DNA of 42,166 nt from NCBI GenBank assembly GCA_030535245.1, contig JAUNBJ010000019.1:1-42166 (forward strand). The letters are read 5' to 3'. This DNA comes from Planctomycetia bacterium (GTDB taxonomy: Bacteria; Planctomycetota; Planctomycetia; Pirellulales; Thermoguttaceae). Within the stretch, counting starts at the first letter, position 1. The number at the start of each line of letters is the position of its first letter. The notes beneath the pieces are model-generated. The model made no database searches, was not told the origin of the DNA, and saw only the letters and a program-made list of their open reading frames with translations. Shown here piece by piece: positions 1-8,487 of this stretch. A program made the translations under genes and the position numbers.

Positions 1-288
1 CCCATCTCCCCCCTTTGTCCCCCCTTTTTTTAAAAAGTGGGGGCAGTCGTAAATCCTTATTTTATATATATTTATATTATCTTGTCCCTAGTGTCCCTAG
101 TAAAATAAAATAATATTAGATAATAGAAGGGGGGGTATAAATAAATAAGTATTTAAATAGTTAAGGGGTGGTATATAGAGAGCGGTATACAACTTATGGG
201 GGGACAGTGGGGACAAGGGGGGGCAAGGAAAACCGTTTAGTTTTCAAACTCCCCCCGGGCGGGCCTGCCCATCGACCAGTTGGGGGAA
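1..288. other. Gene-free flank downstream of integrase 1
   Basis: No convincing coding region. The stretch mixes AT-rich sequence with homopolymeric C and G runs. A C6-T7 / A5-GT-G5 inverted repeat near 22-46 could act as a terminator. The 9-mer GTCCCTAGT is repeated in tandem near 85-102. It lies inside the element that starts at tRNA-Ile and continues left beyond the window. Confidence 0.5.
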
Positions 289-1428
289 TCATTTGTTCCG
301 GAACGATTGGAAAATGCCAACCGCCATGGTGGAGGAATCGGCGTCGCGTTGCCGAACCAGGGCGATTTGCCTCGCCTCGGCGGAATGGTCGTAACGGGCG
401 GTGGTTTTGGTGCTGGTGTGTCCCAGCTGGTCACGGGCGGCTTCGGGGCCGTACAACAATGATACGAAAGTTGCTGAGGCGTGCCGCAGCTGGTAGGGCG
501 TCCAATGCTCCACGGGTGGCAATCCACGTTTGGCGGCGTCCCTGTTGGCCTTTTCGACGCATCTTCCGACTGCTTGATTGTATCCGTACCGCGAGTAGTG
601 GCGGTTTTCCCAATGTTTGATGGGGCGATGGTGACGTTCGGCAAGGGATTCTTGAGGAGAAAACAGGAAGTCGGTTGGTTTTTTCCCGATCATTCGCTGC
701 TGGAGGATGGCTATTTCGTATTTTCCCAGCACGACGCTACTTCCGGTTTTGCTTTGGGTAGGTCGATAAATCCAAACATCCCCTTGCGACGTGTCGATTT
801 GGGCCATGGTCATGAGCATGACTTCGTTGGGACGCATTCCGCTGAGCCGTTGGATGGTGATCATGTCCCGGAGGGTCGGATTAGCGAAGGGGAGCGTTCG
901 CAGAACGGCTTCGTCGGGAACGTCCATGCGAGGCGGGTTGTCCCGGCCTTGTCCTTTTCGCAGTCGCTTCACGGCGTCGATGACGGCGGCGGTGGATTCC
1001 TTAGCCATTTCTTCTTCCACGGCAAACCGGATGATCTGTTTGATTCGATCCATGAGTTCGTTGACGTACGACCGGGCCAGCCCGTCGGCGAGGAAGCTCG
1101 CACGCACTTTTTTGAACATGACGGGGCCGAACTCGTCCACCGGTCGGCTTCCGCAGGTTTCCACGAGACGCATGGCGGCACGTTGGAACTTTTGGTACTT
1201 GGGATGATGTTCGTTCGCGTCGAGGAACCGGAGAGCCAATTCGGACAACAGGTTGGCATTTTCTCCGGGTCGTCGTCCGGCGACGAAATCGGTTAGGTTT
1301 TGTCGGGCGATTTCAAGATTTCGTCCCATGTAGATTTTCTTCCCACCGACGTTGATGTAATATTCGCTCTTGGCATTCAACTTCAGGGAGGGGAGTTCGG
1401 TTCTTTTTCGTCGTTCCACTTTTGACAT
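289..1428 (-). CDS. Tyrosine recombinase / phage-type integrase (element 1)
   Basis: Site-specific tyrosine recombinase of 379 aa, expected to insert and excise an element at the neighbouring tRNA-Ile gene. Catalytic residues can be placed: R199 in SGMRPNE, R315 and H316 in the QLRHAS box (Tyr312 sits where many relatives have His), H337 in QLGHTS and nucleophile Y346 in TTARYDHS. Residues about 60-160 look like the helical core-binding domain. I chose ATG 1428 because AGGAGA lies about 7 nt upstream; an upstream start at 1515 would run through the tRNA terminator. The gene points away from the tRNA 3' end, the usual arrangement for an element attached there. The rest of the element and its other attachment site are outside the window. 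Confidence 0.9.
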   Translation of the reverse strand: MSKVERRKRTELPSLKLNAKSEYYINVGGKKIYMGRNLEIARQNLTDFVAGRRPGENANLLSELALRFLDANEHHPKYQKFQRAAMRLVETCGSRPVDEFGPVMFKKVRASFLADGLARSYVNELMDRIKQIIRFAVEEEMAKESTAAVIDAVKRLRKGQGRDNPPRMDVPDEAVLRTLPFANPTLRDMITIQRLSGMRPNEVMLMTMAQIDTSQGDVWIYRPTQSKTGSSVVLGKYEIAILQQRMIGKKPTDFLFSPQESLAERHHRPIKHWENRHYSRYGYNQAVGRCVEKANRDAAKRGLPPVEHWTPYQLRHASATFVSLLYGPEAARDQLGHTSTKTTARYDHSAEARQIALVRQRDADSSTMAVGIFQSFRNK

Positions 1429-1447
1429 TGCAATTCTCCTTTCTGCT

Positions 1448-1491
1448 AACGGGGGTATACCCCCGTTAATGGGGTGGTTTTGCAGTGTCAA
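1448..1491 (-). promoter_or_regulatory. Integrase 1 promoter region with perfect palindrome
   Basis: A perfect 20-bp palindrome (arm AACGGGGGTA, 1448-1467) lies 19 bp upstream of the integrase start. A consensus -35 TTGACA reads on the minus strand at 1491-1486. Seventeen bp further the expected -10 position falls on the palindrome edge (TAACGG, a poor match). This suggests an operator overlapping a weak -10. The regulatory role is inference. Confidence 0.45.
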
Positions 1492-1513
1492 ACAACAGGC
1501 AAATTGTTGGAAC

Positions 1514-1553
1514 AAAAAACGGTTTCAACCCGTAAAACACGACTTGAAACCGT
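1514..1553 (-). terminator. Rho-independent terminator of tRNA-Ile
   Basis: On the minus strand a perfect 10-bp stem (ACGGTTTCAA / TTGAAACCGT) is followed by a T-run. It begins about 4 nt after the tRNA 3' end. Confidence 0.85.
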
Positions 1554-1556
1554 TAC

Positions 1557-1631
1557 TGGGCGCGACAAGATTCGAACTTGTGACCCCCGCCTTATCAGGG
1601 CGGTGCTCTAAACCGACTGAGCTACGCGCCC
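1557..1631 (-). tRNA. tRNA-Ile (anticodon GAT)
   Basis: Full cloverleaf on the minus strand: acceptor GGGCGCG/CGCGCCC, D-arm stem GCTC/GAGC, anticodon stem CCGCC/GGCGG with loop CTGATAA (anticodon GAT), T-arm ACAAG-TTCGAAT-CTTGT, discriminator A. No CCA is encoded. It likely serves as the attachment target of the integrase-1 element, whose gene starts about 130 bp downstream of the tRNA 3' end. Confidence 0.95.
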
Positions 1632-1726
1632 GAAATACCAGGAAAAACCACCGAAAGCGGCAATTCCATCATTTCAGGAATGATGGCGATATTCTAGCAA
1701 ATTCAGTCGTTTTGTATAGCCCCCCC

Positions 1727-1755
1727 CTGAGGTTTTTATCAAAATTTATTACAAT
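1727..1755 (+). promoter_or_regulatory. Probable holA promoter
   Basis: A good -10 TACAAT (1750-1755) lies 17 bp after a weak -35 (CTGAGG, 1727-1732). It would give a leader of about 50 nt. Confidence 0.4.
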
Positions 1756-1810
1756 AGAGGAAATTTCCGCTCCCTTAAGAACGACGCTTTCAGGACCCAC
1801 TTTTTTCACC

Positions 1811-2965
1811 ATGGCAAAATCCAATACCACAAAACGCCCCATCCCCGCCATGCGATGGCTCGAAACTCCGGAAAAACACCTCCCTAAAACGGTCTGCGCC
1901 GTATTCGGAAAGGAAGCGTTTCTTCGGCGTCAGGTGCTCTCGAAATTACGCGAAATTTTTGCCAAAAAAGCCGACGATGGGGAAGATTACTCCGCTTCCT
2001 TCGACGGTACGGTGGCGGAATGGTCGCGCGTTTACGAGGAGCTTGGAACCTTCTCCATGTTCGGGCCTCCCGTACGGTTGGTGATTCTGGACAACGCCGA
2101 CAAGTTCGTGTGGGGAAAATCAAAAAACACTTCCAAAAGCACCGAGGAAACGGAAAAAGCCGGCTCCGAAGAAACGCAAAATTCCGGCGGTTACAGCGAG
2201 CAGCTGATTCAATATCTCGAACAGCCGCCTGAAACGGGGGTGCTGGTTTTGGATTTGGAAACGTGTGCGTCCAACACCCGGCTCTACAAAAGCCTGTTGC
2301 AAAACGGGATGTTGATCGATTGCCAGCCGTTTGAGGGGAAAAAGTACGAAGCGTCCAGCGCACTGGCCGACTGGTTGACACGAACGGCTCAGGAAAAGTA
2401 CGGTTTCGAGCTGCCCAAAGACGCAGCGGCGGTCATGGTCGATCAGGTGGGAACCGAGATGGGGGTTTTGAATCAGGAGCTGGCGAAACTGGCGTTAACG
2501 GTGGAAAAAGGGCGTCCGGTAACGTCCCGAATGGTGCGTGAATATGCCGGGAAGTGGAAAACTCAAACGACGTGGGAGATGATGGATTTCATCCTGGCGG
2601 GCCGGGCGCGGCAGGCGTTGGAGGCGTTGGATAAACTGCTTGGAGCGGGAGACGATCCGATCATGATCGCGGCGTCGATGACATTCACGCTGCGGCGGAT
2701 GGCGTTGATTACGCGAAAAGTGCTGACCGAAAGTTACGAGGGGCGGCGTCCCGATACGGAACGTGCGATTTTGGAGTCGGGGGTGAATTCGTTTTTCGTG
2801 AGCAAGACGCTGGCCCAGTTGAAATGGCTGGGGCGGAAGCGGTGCCAGGAGGTGCTGGATCAGCTGGTGGCGTTGGATTTTGATTTGAAGGGGGACAGTA
2901 GCGTTTCCAGGCGGTTGTTATTGGAGCGTTTTATCCTGCGTCTGGCGGTGCCGAAGTCGTTTTGA
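1811..2965 (+). CDS. holA: DNA polymerase III subunit delta
   Basis: Delta subunit of the clamp loader (384 aa), which opens the beta sliding clamp. The N-terminal region has the family hallmark of a P-loop fold without a Walker motif (VFGKEAFLRRQ, about residues 32-42). It is followed by a charged segment around residues 100-125 rich in K, E and S that probably is a species-specific loop, then the helical collar domain at the C-terminus. ATG 1811 was chosen because the upstream in-frame sequence runs through tRNA-Ile and cannot be coding. No strong ribosome binding site is seen (AGGAC is about 15 nt upstream). It is monocistronic, between a tRNA gene and a structured repeat. Assignment rests on overall pattern, since delta sequences diverge strongly. 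Confidence 0.85.
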   Translation: MAKSNTTKRPIPAMRWLETPEKHLPKTVCAVFGKEAFLRRQVLSKLREIFAKKADDGEDYSASFDGTVAEWSRVYEELGTFSMFGPPVRLVILDNADKFVWGKSKNTSKSTEETEKAGSEETQNSGGYSEQLIQYLEQPPETGVLVLDLETCASNTRLYKSLLQNGMLIDCQPFEGKKYEASSALADWLTRTAQEKYGFELPKDAAAVMVDQVGTEMGVLNQELAKLALTVEKGRPVTSRMVREYAGKWKTQTTWEMMDFILAGRARQALEALDKLLGAGDDPIMIAASMTFTLRRMALITRKVLTESYEGRRPDTERAILESGVNSFFVSKTLAQLKWLGRKRCQEVLDQLVALDFDLKGDSSVSRRLLLERFILRLAVPKSF

Positions 2966-3022
2966 GGCAACGACTGTTTTGTCCGTAGTTATAAATAGCA
3001 CAAAAAGAAAATAAACATTGGC

Positions 3023-3070
3023 ACCTTCTAAAAACCGCTTCCTTGGGCCGGAATTGGGTTTTTAGAAGGT
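3023..3070. repeat. 14-bp perfect inverted repeat
   Basis: Arms 3023-3036 and 3057-3070 (ACCTTCTAAAAACC and its complement) are perfect, with a 20-nt loop. No T-run follows, so it is not a classical terminator, although it sits 57 bp after the holA stop codon and could stabilise or end that transcript. Confidence 0.6.
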
Positions 3071-3080
3071 CATTATTAAC

Positions 3081-3251
3081 ATAGCGAACGTAACGTAGTG
3101 AGCACACTAAAAGTTTTTTGAAGGAGAGGTTGGAAGCGTGATGGTTAGAACTACCGAGCTTCCAACCTTTTGAGAGGAAACATTTTTGAAAAATTGTTTC
3201 CTCTCAAACTCTCCTTCAAAAAACTTTTACTACGCTCACTACGTTCGCTAT
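3081..3251. repeat. Compound palindrome with two internal hairpins
   Basis: The outer arms (3081-3128 and 3209-3251) share a perfect 12-bp end and a perfect 21-bp inner segment, with a short mismatched middle. Inside are two independent hairpins: 3128-3137/3158-3167 (10 bp) and 3169-3181/3196-3208 (13 bp). The fold is a three-way junction. It could be a MITE-like or REP-like mobile repeat, or a structured RNA. Confidence 0.7.
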
Positions 3252-3293
3252 ATTAATTTAATGTTTTTATAACATGGCGTCTTTCGTTGCTTT

Positions 3294-3611
3294 TCAGGGA
3301 TGCCAGAGCTTCAATCCGGCAATCCCCGCCAAAATCAACCCGACACAGAATAGACGCCCCAACGACGCAGATTCGTGGAAAAGAACGATTCCCAGCAGAA
3401 CCGTTCCGATGACTCCGATTCCTGTCCAGACTGCGTAGGCGGTTCCCATCGGCAGATTTTTCATCGCGTTGGAAAGCATGAGGAAACTGACTATCATGGC
3501 GACGATTGTAAAAACCGAGGGCCACAATCGGGTAAATCCGTGGGAATATTTCAGGCCGACCGCCCAAACGCATTCCAACAACCCCGCCAGAACTAAAAGG
3601 AACCAATCCAT
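3294..3611 (-). CDS. gdx: SMR-family guanidinium exporter (SugE/Gdx type)
   Basis: Inner-membrane antiporter of 105 aa with four predicted transmembrane helices, the normal length for small multidrug resistance proteins. Glu13, the proton- and substrate-coupling residue of the family, is present in [13 protein letters not shown]. The motifs [25 protein letters not shown] and GLKLW fit the SugE/Gdx branch (guanidinium export) better than EmrE-type drug exporters. A GGAG motif lies about 8 nt before the start. I found no guanidine riboswitch in the 62-bp upstream gap, so regulation by guanidine through such an element is not supported. The gene follows the glycosidase on the same strand and may be cotranscribed with it. 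Confidence 0.88.
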   Translation of the reverse strand: MDWFLLVLAGLLECVWAVGLKYSHGFTRLWPSVFTIVAMIVSFLMLSNAMKNLPMGTAYAVWTGIGVIGTVLLGIVLFHESASLGRLFCVGLILAGIAGLKLWHP

Positions 3612-3673
3612 TTTTTTCTCCAGATTATATTTTATAAATATTTATTATTGTAAAAAGTTTTCGCAAGTGGGAC

Positions 3674-5086
3674 TCATTTTGCCCGAAGGATGATCGAACG
3701 TCGGAATTTGGGAAGAAGGATGTTCTTTCCGTCCTGCGTCACTTCCACGTCTCGGTCGAGCCACGGGTCGTATGCCGTGACGGTTTTCCCTTCCAGGGCA
3801 GGAATGGAAACGCTCAAATTTTCTCGCGTGACGGCGGGCTGCTTGTCGAGAAGCTCGCGTTGCCAGTCGTATTCGCTATCCCGCAGCCAGACCAGCGTGC
3901 TCTTTTTTCCCTTCAGTCCATAAATACGGACCGGAGCGGCTTCCGCGTAAAACGGTTCCAGTTTTTCGGCAATCGGATTCACGCCGGCGATCGATCGGGT
4001 GAATCGCCCGATTTGCCACCAGAGATCGTTCTTTTCGATGTAAACGTTCCAGTGCCAGCAGTGTCCCGACCCGGCCGCACCGGAAAAGAACGGAGCGAAC
4101 AGGATGTCGTGAAGGAGCAGCCCTTCTTTGTCCAGGGGATACAACAAAGACGGGCCGGCGTGGTTGGCCTGAACCGCTCCCAGCTCCGTGGAGAGGATCG
4201 GTTTGGCGACGTTCCCTTTTCGTAATGCCCGCACCGAATCGGCAGCCAGCACGTCCATCGGGCCACGGCAAACGTCCAGTTTCGCACCGGGGTCGAGATA
4301 ACGATGTACCTGAGCAAGGTCGTTTCCCGGCATGTTCACGAGCCGTTCATACGGCTGGGGCGCCCAGTTGCTGTCATAACTTCCGAGCGACTGAAAGACC
4401 AGATGGTTGGGGAACAGGGCGTGTATGGATGGGAGCATTTTTTCCGTCCAATCCAGCCCGCCGGGCACGCAGTTTACCTCGTTCCAGAGTTCCCAGCCGA
4501 AAACGTTGGGGTGGTTTTTGAAATGTTCGGCCAGTTTCGCGCAGCGTGCACGATAATACGCCTGCCCCACTTCGCCGTTTAGGAATTCCGTCATGTTGGA
4601 GGGGGGATTGGTTTTATAAATCGGCTTGCCGAAGGTGACGACACCGAACGCATACGGCACTCTGGGTTCCAGCGTGCGGAAGTGTTCCACGCAGAATTTC
4701 ACGTAGATTCCATATTTTTTCGCCAGCTCCAGCAGTTTCTCGATGTTGGCGATTCGGGTCGCGTCGAAATGTCCAGCCTGGGAGGTTTCGATTTCAAACG
4801 GCGGCATTCCGAGCCAGATACGACAGTAATTCCCCCCGTTTTCGTGGAGTTTTTGAAAATAAAACGCGATACGTTCCAAAGCCGCATGGTCGTCGAGCAA
4901 ATGGACGTTGCCGTTTTTGTCCGTGTCGCGCAGAACGCACAGGTTCACTCCGATGGGCAGGTAGGGGGTGCCGTCCGACAGTTCCAGGTAATGGGGATTC
5001 TCCTGGCTGACCCGCACATAATTTTCGGCGAAAGCCGGGATTGCGAGAATCAGCATCCAAAGTCCGAGTTTGAGGAATTTTTTCAT
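3674..5086 (-). CDS. Secreted GH5-like (clan GH-A) glycoside hydrolase
   Basis: Predicted exported beta-glycosidase of 470 aa. A signal peptide covers about residues 1-20 (KKF, hydrophobic core, cleavage near AFA-EN). The TIM-barrel hallmarks of clan GH-A are visible: acid/base Glu203 in WELWNEVN, His261-Arg-Tyr in the QVHRY strand, and nucleophile Glu301 in STELGA. A short beta-rich tail after about residue 385 probably forms a small C-terminal domain. ATG 5086 was preferred over the upstream start at 5116 because it begins the signal peptide and has AAGGAA about 7 nt upstream. The substrate cannot be named; mannan- or cellulose-like glycans are typical of the clan. Confidence 0.8.
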   Translation of the reverse strand: MKKFLKLGLWMLILAIPAFAENYVRVSQENPHYLELSDGTPYLPIGVNLCVLRDTDKNGNVHLLDDHAALERIAFYFQKLHENGGNYCRIWLGMPPFEIETSQAGHFDATRIANIEKLLELAKKYGIYVKFCVEHFRTLEPRVPYAFGVVTFGKPIYKTNPPSNMTEFLNGEVGQAYYRARCAKLAEHFKNHPNVFGWELWNEVNCVPGGLDWTEKMLPSIHALFPNHLVFQSLGSYDSNWAPQPYERLVNMPGNDLAQVHRYLDPGAKLDVCRGPMDVLAADSVRALRKGNVAKPILSTELGAVQANHAGPSLLYPLDKEGLLLHDILFAPFFSGAAGSGHCWHWNVYIEKNDLWWQIGRFTRSIAGVNPIAEKLEPFYAEAAPVRIYGLKGKKSTLVWLRDSEYDWQRELLDKQPAVTRENLSVSIPALEGKTVTAYDPWLDRDVEVTQDGKNILLPKFRRSIILRAK

Positions 5087-5146
5087 GAGGGTTCCTTGAT
5101 GAAAGGTCGTGGACAATTTCTAAAACGGCATAAGGGAACAAAGGGG

Positions 5147-5175
5147 ATTATAGCATATTTTCTGGGAAAAACCAA
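5147..5175 (-). promoter_or_regulatory. Promoter for the GH5-like gene
   Basis: On the minus strand, -10 TATAAT (5152-5147) is 17 bp from -35 TTGGTT (5175-5170). It gives a leader of about 55 nt before ATG 5086. Confidence 0.6.
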
Positions 5176-5345
5176 CCGGTGGCAGGTATTTCCGAATTTT
5201 TAATTTTTGGGGTGCCTGGCCGTTCCAATCGATCGCTTCGTGCGGTGTAAAGGGCCGAAAGGCCGACGCGAACCGGTGTGTTTTCGTAAGGGGGCATGTT
5301 TTCGATTTTTTTTGAAAATTTTTCCGGATACCCACTTGTGAACTA

Positions 5346-5374
5346 TTGACAAATACGGGGGGGGGGGGTACAAT
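5346..5374 (+). promoter_or_regulatory. Consensus promoter with a 12-G spacer tract
   Basis: TTGACA (5346-5351) and TACAAT (5369-5374) are separated by exactly 17 bp, of which positions 5357-5368 are twelve consecutive Gs. It is the only good promoter upstream of the envelope cassette (surface protein, pseudopilin, lipoprotein). A homopolymer in the spacer is the arrangement used for phase variation in Neisseria porA. Region 5176-5345 upstream shows nothing else recognisable. Confidence 0.8.
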
Positions 5375-5487
5375 AGGCAACATGCGGGAAGGCCTAATGC
5401 CGGATTCCACGTGAATTTTCATCCTTAGAAATAGTTCGCGTCGAGGATACTTGGAAAACAAAAAAACAGGCAGGAGATATTCGAGTG

Positions 5488-8466
5488 ATGACACGGAACC
5501 TGAAATTCGCGGGGTGTTTGCTTTGTTGGTTGCTTTGCGTGGAATGTTGGGGGGCGGATGTTTATTCGACCGGGTCTCAAGGACTGCAGACCCCTCCTCT
5601 GGATTGGAATACCGGTTCGTATTGGGATGATGGAAAATCCCCCTCTTCCGAGAACGATTACTACATTACCAAGGGACACATCATTCGTACGCCGCAAAAC
5701 ACATCGACGGATAGCGGGGTGAACACGTTTGCGGGGAACCGGCTGCAACTGGGGGACGCCACGACGGCGGGTACTCTCGTATTCAAATCGCATCGCGCAA
5801 CGCTGAACAATCTGGTGTTCGTCAATGGCACGATCTCGAATGGCGTAAATGCACAGGTATATGTCTATGGGGAATTCACCGTAAACGGTTCCGGGGGGAT
5901 TTCATCCGCTGCTGATCCTCAATCCCCGGATAATCGCAGCATGTTCATTGCCGCAAAAATCACCGGGTCGGGAACGCTGTCAACCAGCGCGTCCACGGGA
6001 ACCGGAAACAAAGTAGCGTTTCTGAATCCCAACAACACGTTTTCCGGTACGCTGAACGTTAACGGTACGCTTTCCCTGTACGACGGGACGTCGGAGGGTA
6101 TCCTCGGAAGCGATACGGTCAAGGTCGTCACCGCCAAAGGTGCCACGATTCAGACGAAAAGCAATATAGATATCGGGACGTGGAACACGACTTATTACAG
6201 TGCAACAGGCGATAAAGCGTTCCTTATGCCAAGTACGATTACCGTTTCCGATGCCAACACGCAGGCCGCTTTGAAGGTGGCGGGGATTTCGGCGGAAATC
6301 GGGAACGTGATTACTTCCACCGCCTCGACCCGTGCTCCCGCGACGTATTATTCCAACCAACAGGGGCAGCAGCAAAACAGTTGGGACGACGTGAATGTCT
6401 GGTCGATCGGGTCGTCGTCGGGAACGGTTTCCACGGTGGTTCCCACGGTGGGGGATACGGTTCATATCGTACACACGTTCCGAACCAGCAATACGAATGA
6501 CAGCACTGGGGTGGTTCAAAATTTCCTTGCGAAAACGTACATTGACGCGAATGGAGGGTGGTTGTCGTTGAAAAACGGGAAAGCCACGGTCAATATTCCC
6601 GATTTGATTCTCAACGGCGGAAAAATCAGTAATGGCTTGAACCCCAACACGACCAACAAACTGGATGGAAACATCGTTGTGGCGGCCGATTCTTCCATAG
6701 AGACGGATTTCAATCGAAGCGTACAAATCCTGTCGAAAATCAGCGGTTCCGCCAATCTCGGTATTGTGAATATCACCAGTGGAACCATGGCGACCCAAGC
6801 CGGAACCATCCTTTCCGGAAACAATTCCGCCTACACCGGAGCCATTACCGTGAATGAAGATGCCTGGCTTTCGGCGACGGCAGATAACGCCCTCGGTTCT
6901 GGAACCCTGAACGCGACGAAAAATTCCCTGACGCAGATTGCCGGCGAACAGTCGCTACGTGCGGTCAACGTTTCGGACACCGCCACGGTCGAGTTGGCCG
7001 CGACCGGTTCCCTTACCGCCGAGAAGATAGTTGTCGGGGCTGGTTCCCCTAAATTTACCGGCACCGGCACCATCACGACCCAACATCTGGACTTGAATCC
7101 TGGCACGAGTTATACCCCCAACGCTTTCCAGGGAACGGTGTCGTTTGCCAACGGTTTTACGGCAGACCGCCTGACCCTGAAATCGGTCGGTGTAACGGTA
7201 ACGGGCGGGGATGTGGTGATCGGTAAGAGCGATCTGTCCACTTCGCTGTGGGTTCCGACGGTCGGGCAGATTTATTCGATTGCTTCCGGTGCAGCTTATT
7301 ACAATGTTGCGCTGGATTTCAGCGATGCGGAAAGCTCCACCATTCAGGTCGATCACTTCGAGATATGCACCAGCACAAGCGGCCCCAACGTGATCCCCAA
7401 GGTAACGGTACGACTTGCCCCGGAAAGTATCGTGAAGGCGAATACGTTGTCGATTGCCTCCTCGAATGCTACGGGGTTAGGGGTGGATACGTCGGAAAAT
7501 ACCCTTTATCTGGGGGAAACGTCCACGACCATTGCGGTGGATACCCTCCATATCGGCGGTGGAAATTACTACAACGAAAGCGGTACGCTTCAGACCGGTG
7601 CCAAGGGTTGGGGTTCCCTTAAGGCGCTTGAGGGGGGGAAACTGATCCTTACCGGTACGGATGGGGTCCGTCGTGCGAACATGAAAGTGGGGTGGGCAGC
7701 CGTCTCTACGGGGGGCGGTTCCAAGGGGGTGGTCGATCTGTCTGGAATCACCGACGATTCCCTGGTTTTGCTGGATAAGCTGGTCGTCGCTCAGCAGTCG
7801 GAGAGTGTCACTTTTACGCAGGGAACTTTCACCATGGATGCCGGAACGGTGGATGTCAACAGCCTGGTTCTGGCGCAGATTGATCAATCGGCTACCGGTA
7901 AATGCACCGCCACGTTCAATCTCAACGGGGGCACCCTGAAGGTCGGCGAAGTGCGGCGAGGCACCGCGAAGGGAAACGAGGTCGTCCATTTCAATTTCAC
8001 CGACGGAACGCTGGACGTCGGTGTGTGGGGAACGGAAGCGATTCCGCTGGAACTTGTTCAGGATGGTGGTACGCTGACCACTTCGGGAAGCACCCTGACC
8101 CTTTTTGGCGATTACACTCAAAACGCGGGAACGTTGCAGTTGGATTTGGGAGAACAGAAGCTGGTTGCTAAGGGAACGGTCGATATTCAGGCCCTGCAAC
8201 TGGACGCGGCGGACGGATTTGTGTTGGATCCGGTGGCGGTTTACGAGGTGTTCGACCTCAGCGACACGACCGGTTTCGACTGGTCGGCGATTGATATTTC
8301 CGGAGTTGGGGCTTTGGCTGGCTATGATCTGGTCGCGCAGCTTGCCGGAAACGTTCTGTTTGCCGGGACACGAGGGGCCATTTCCGCAGCCTTTCCTGAA
8401 CCGTCGTCGTGGATGATTTTGCTGTTGGGGATGCTCGGACTGATTTGGAAAAGACGAAATCGGTAG
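5488..8466 (+). CDS. PEP-CTERM surface protein with beta-strand repeats
   Basis: Large exported protein (992 aa). A signal peptide spans about residues 1-22 (MTRNLKF, hydrophobic stretch, cleavage near WGA). The body is rich in G, T, S, N and V with repeated motifs such as GSGTLNA and GGTLKVG, which is typical of autotransporter-associated beta-helix repeats. The last 25 residues carry the sorting signal: FPEPSSW, a hydrophobic helix and the basic end KRRNR. That signal is recognised by exosortase, which is not encoded in this window. An adjacent GTG (5485) is an equally possible start; AGGAG at 5472 serves both. It is the first gene after the poly-G promoter and lies 21 bp before the pseudopilin. 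The ligand or function is unknown. Confidence 0.85.
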   Translation: MTRNLKFAGCLLCWLLCVECWGADVYSTGSQGLQTPPLDWNTGSYWDDGKSPSSENDYYITKGHIIRTPQNTSTDSGVNTFAGNRLQLGDATTAGTLVFKSHRATLNNLVFVNGTISNGVNAQVYVYGEFTVNGSGGISSAADPQSPDNRSMFIAAKITGSGTLSTSASTGTGNKVAFLNPNNTFSGTLNVNGTLSLYDGTSEGILGSDTVKVVTAKGATIQTKSNIDIGTWNTTYYSATGDKAFLMPSTITVSDANTQAALKVAGISAEIGNVITSTASTRAPATYYSNQQGQQQNSWDDVNVWSIGSSSGTVSTVVPTVGDTVHIVHTFRTSNTNDSTGVVQNFLAKTYIDANGGWLSLKNGKATVNIPDLILNGGKISNGLNPNTTNKLDGNIVVAADSSIETDFNRSVQILSKISGSANLGIVNITSGTMATQAGTILSGNNSAYTGAITVNEDAWLSATADNALGSGTLNATKNSLTQIAGEQSLRAVNVSDTATVELAATGSLTAEKIVVGAGSPKFTGTGTITTQHLDLNPGTSYTPNAFQGTVSFANGFTADRLTLKSVGVTVTGGDVVIGKSDLSTSLWVPTVGQIYSIASGAAYYNVALDFSDAESSTIQVDHFEICTSTSGPNVIPKVTVRLAPESIVKANTLSIASSNATGLGVDTSENTLYLGETSTTIAVDTLHIGGGNYYNESGTLQTGAKGWGSLKALEGGKLILTGTDGVRRANMKVGWAAVSTGGGSKGVVDLSGITDDSLVLLDKLVVAQQSESVTFTQGTFTMDAGTVDVNSLVLAQIDQSATGKCTATFNLNGGTLKVGEVRRGTAKGNEVVHFNFTDGTLDVGVWGTEAIPLELVQDGGTLTTSGSTLTLFGDYTQNAGTLQLDLGEQKLVAKGTVDIQALQLDAADGFVLDPVAVYEVFDLSDTTGFDWSAIDISGVGALAGYDLVAQLAGNVLFAGTRGAISAAFPEPSSWMILLLGMLGLIWKRRNR

Positions 8467-8487
8467 GAAATTACCTGGGGAGTAATT

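Noticed and set aside
168..644. Overlapping open frames on both strands at the left end
   Set aside because: They overlap the integrase 3' part or repeat-like flank, use proline/arginine-rich shadow composition and lack start signals.
1370..1810. N-terminal extension of holA
   Set aside because: It would translate through tRNA-Ile and its terminator; the family start is at 1811.
3612..3673. Guanidine riboswitch upstream of the SMR exporter
   Set aside because: Only 62 AT-rich bases are available, without the paired hairpins or conserved loops of known guanidine classes.
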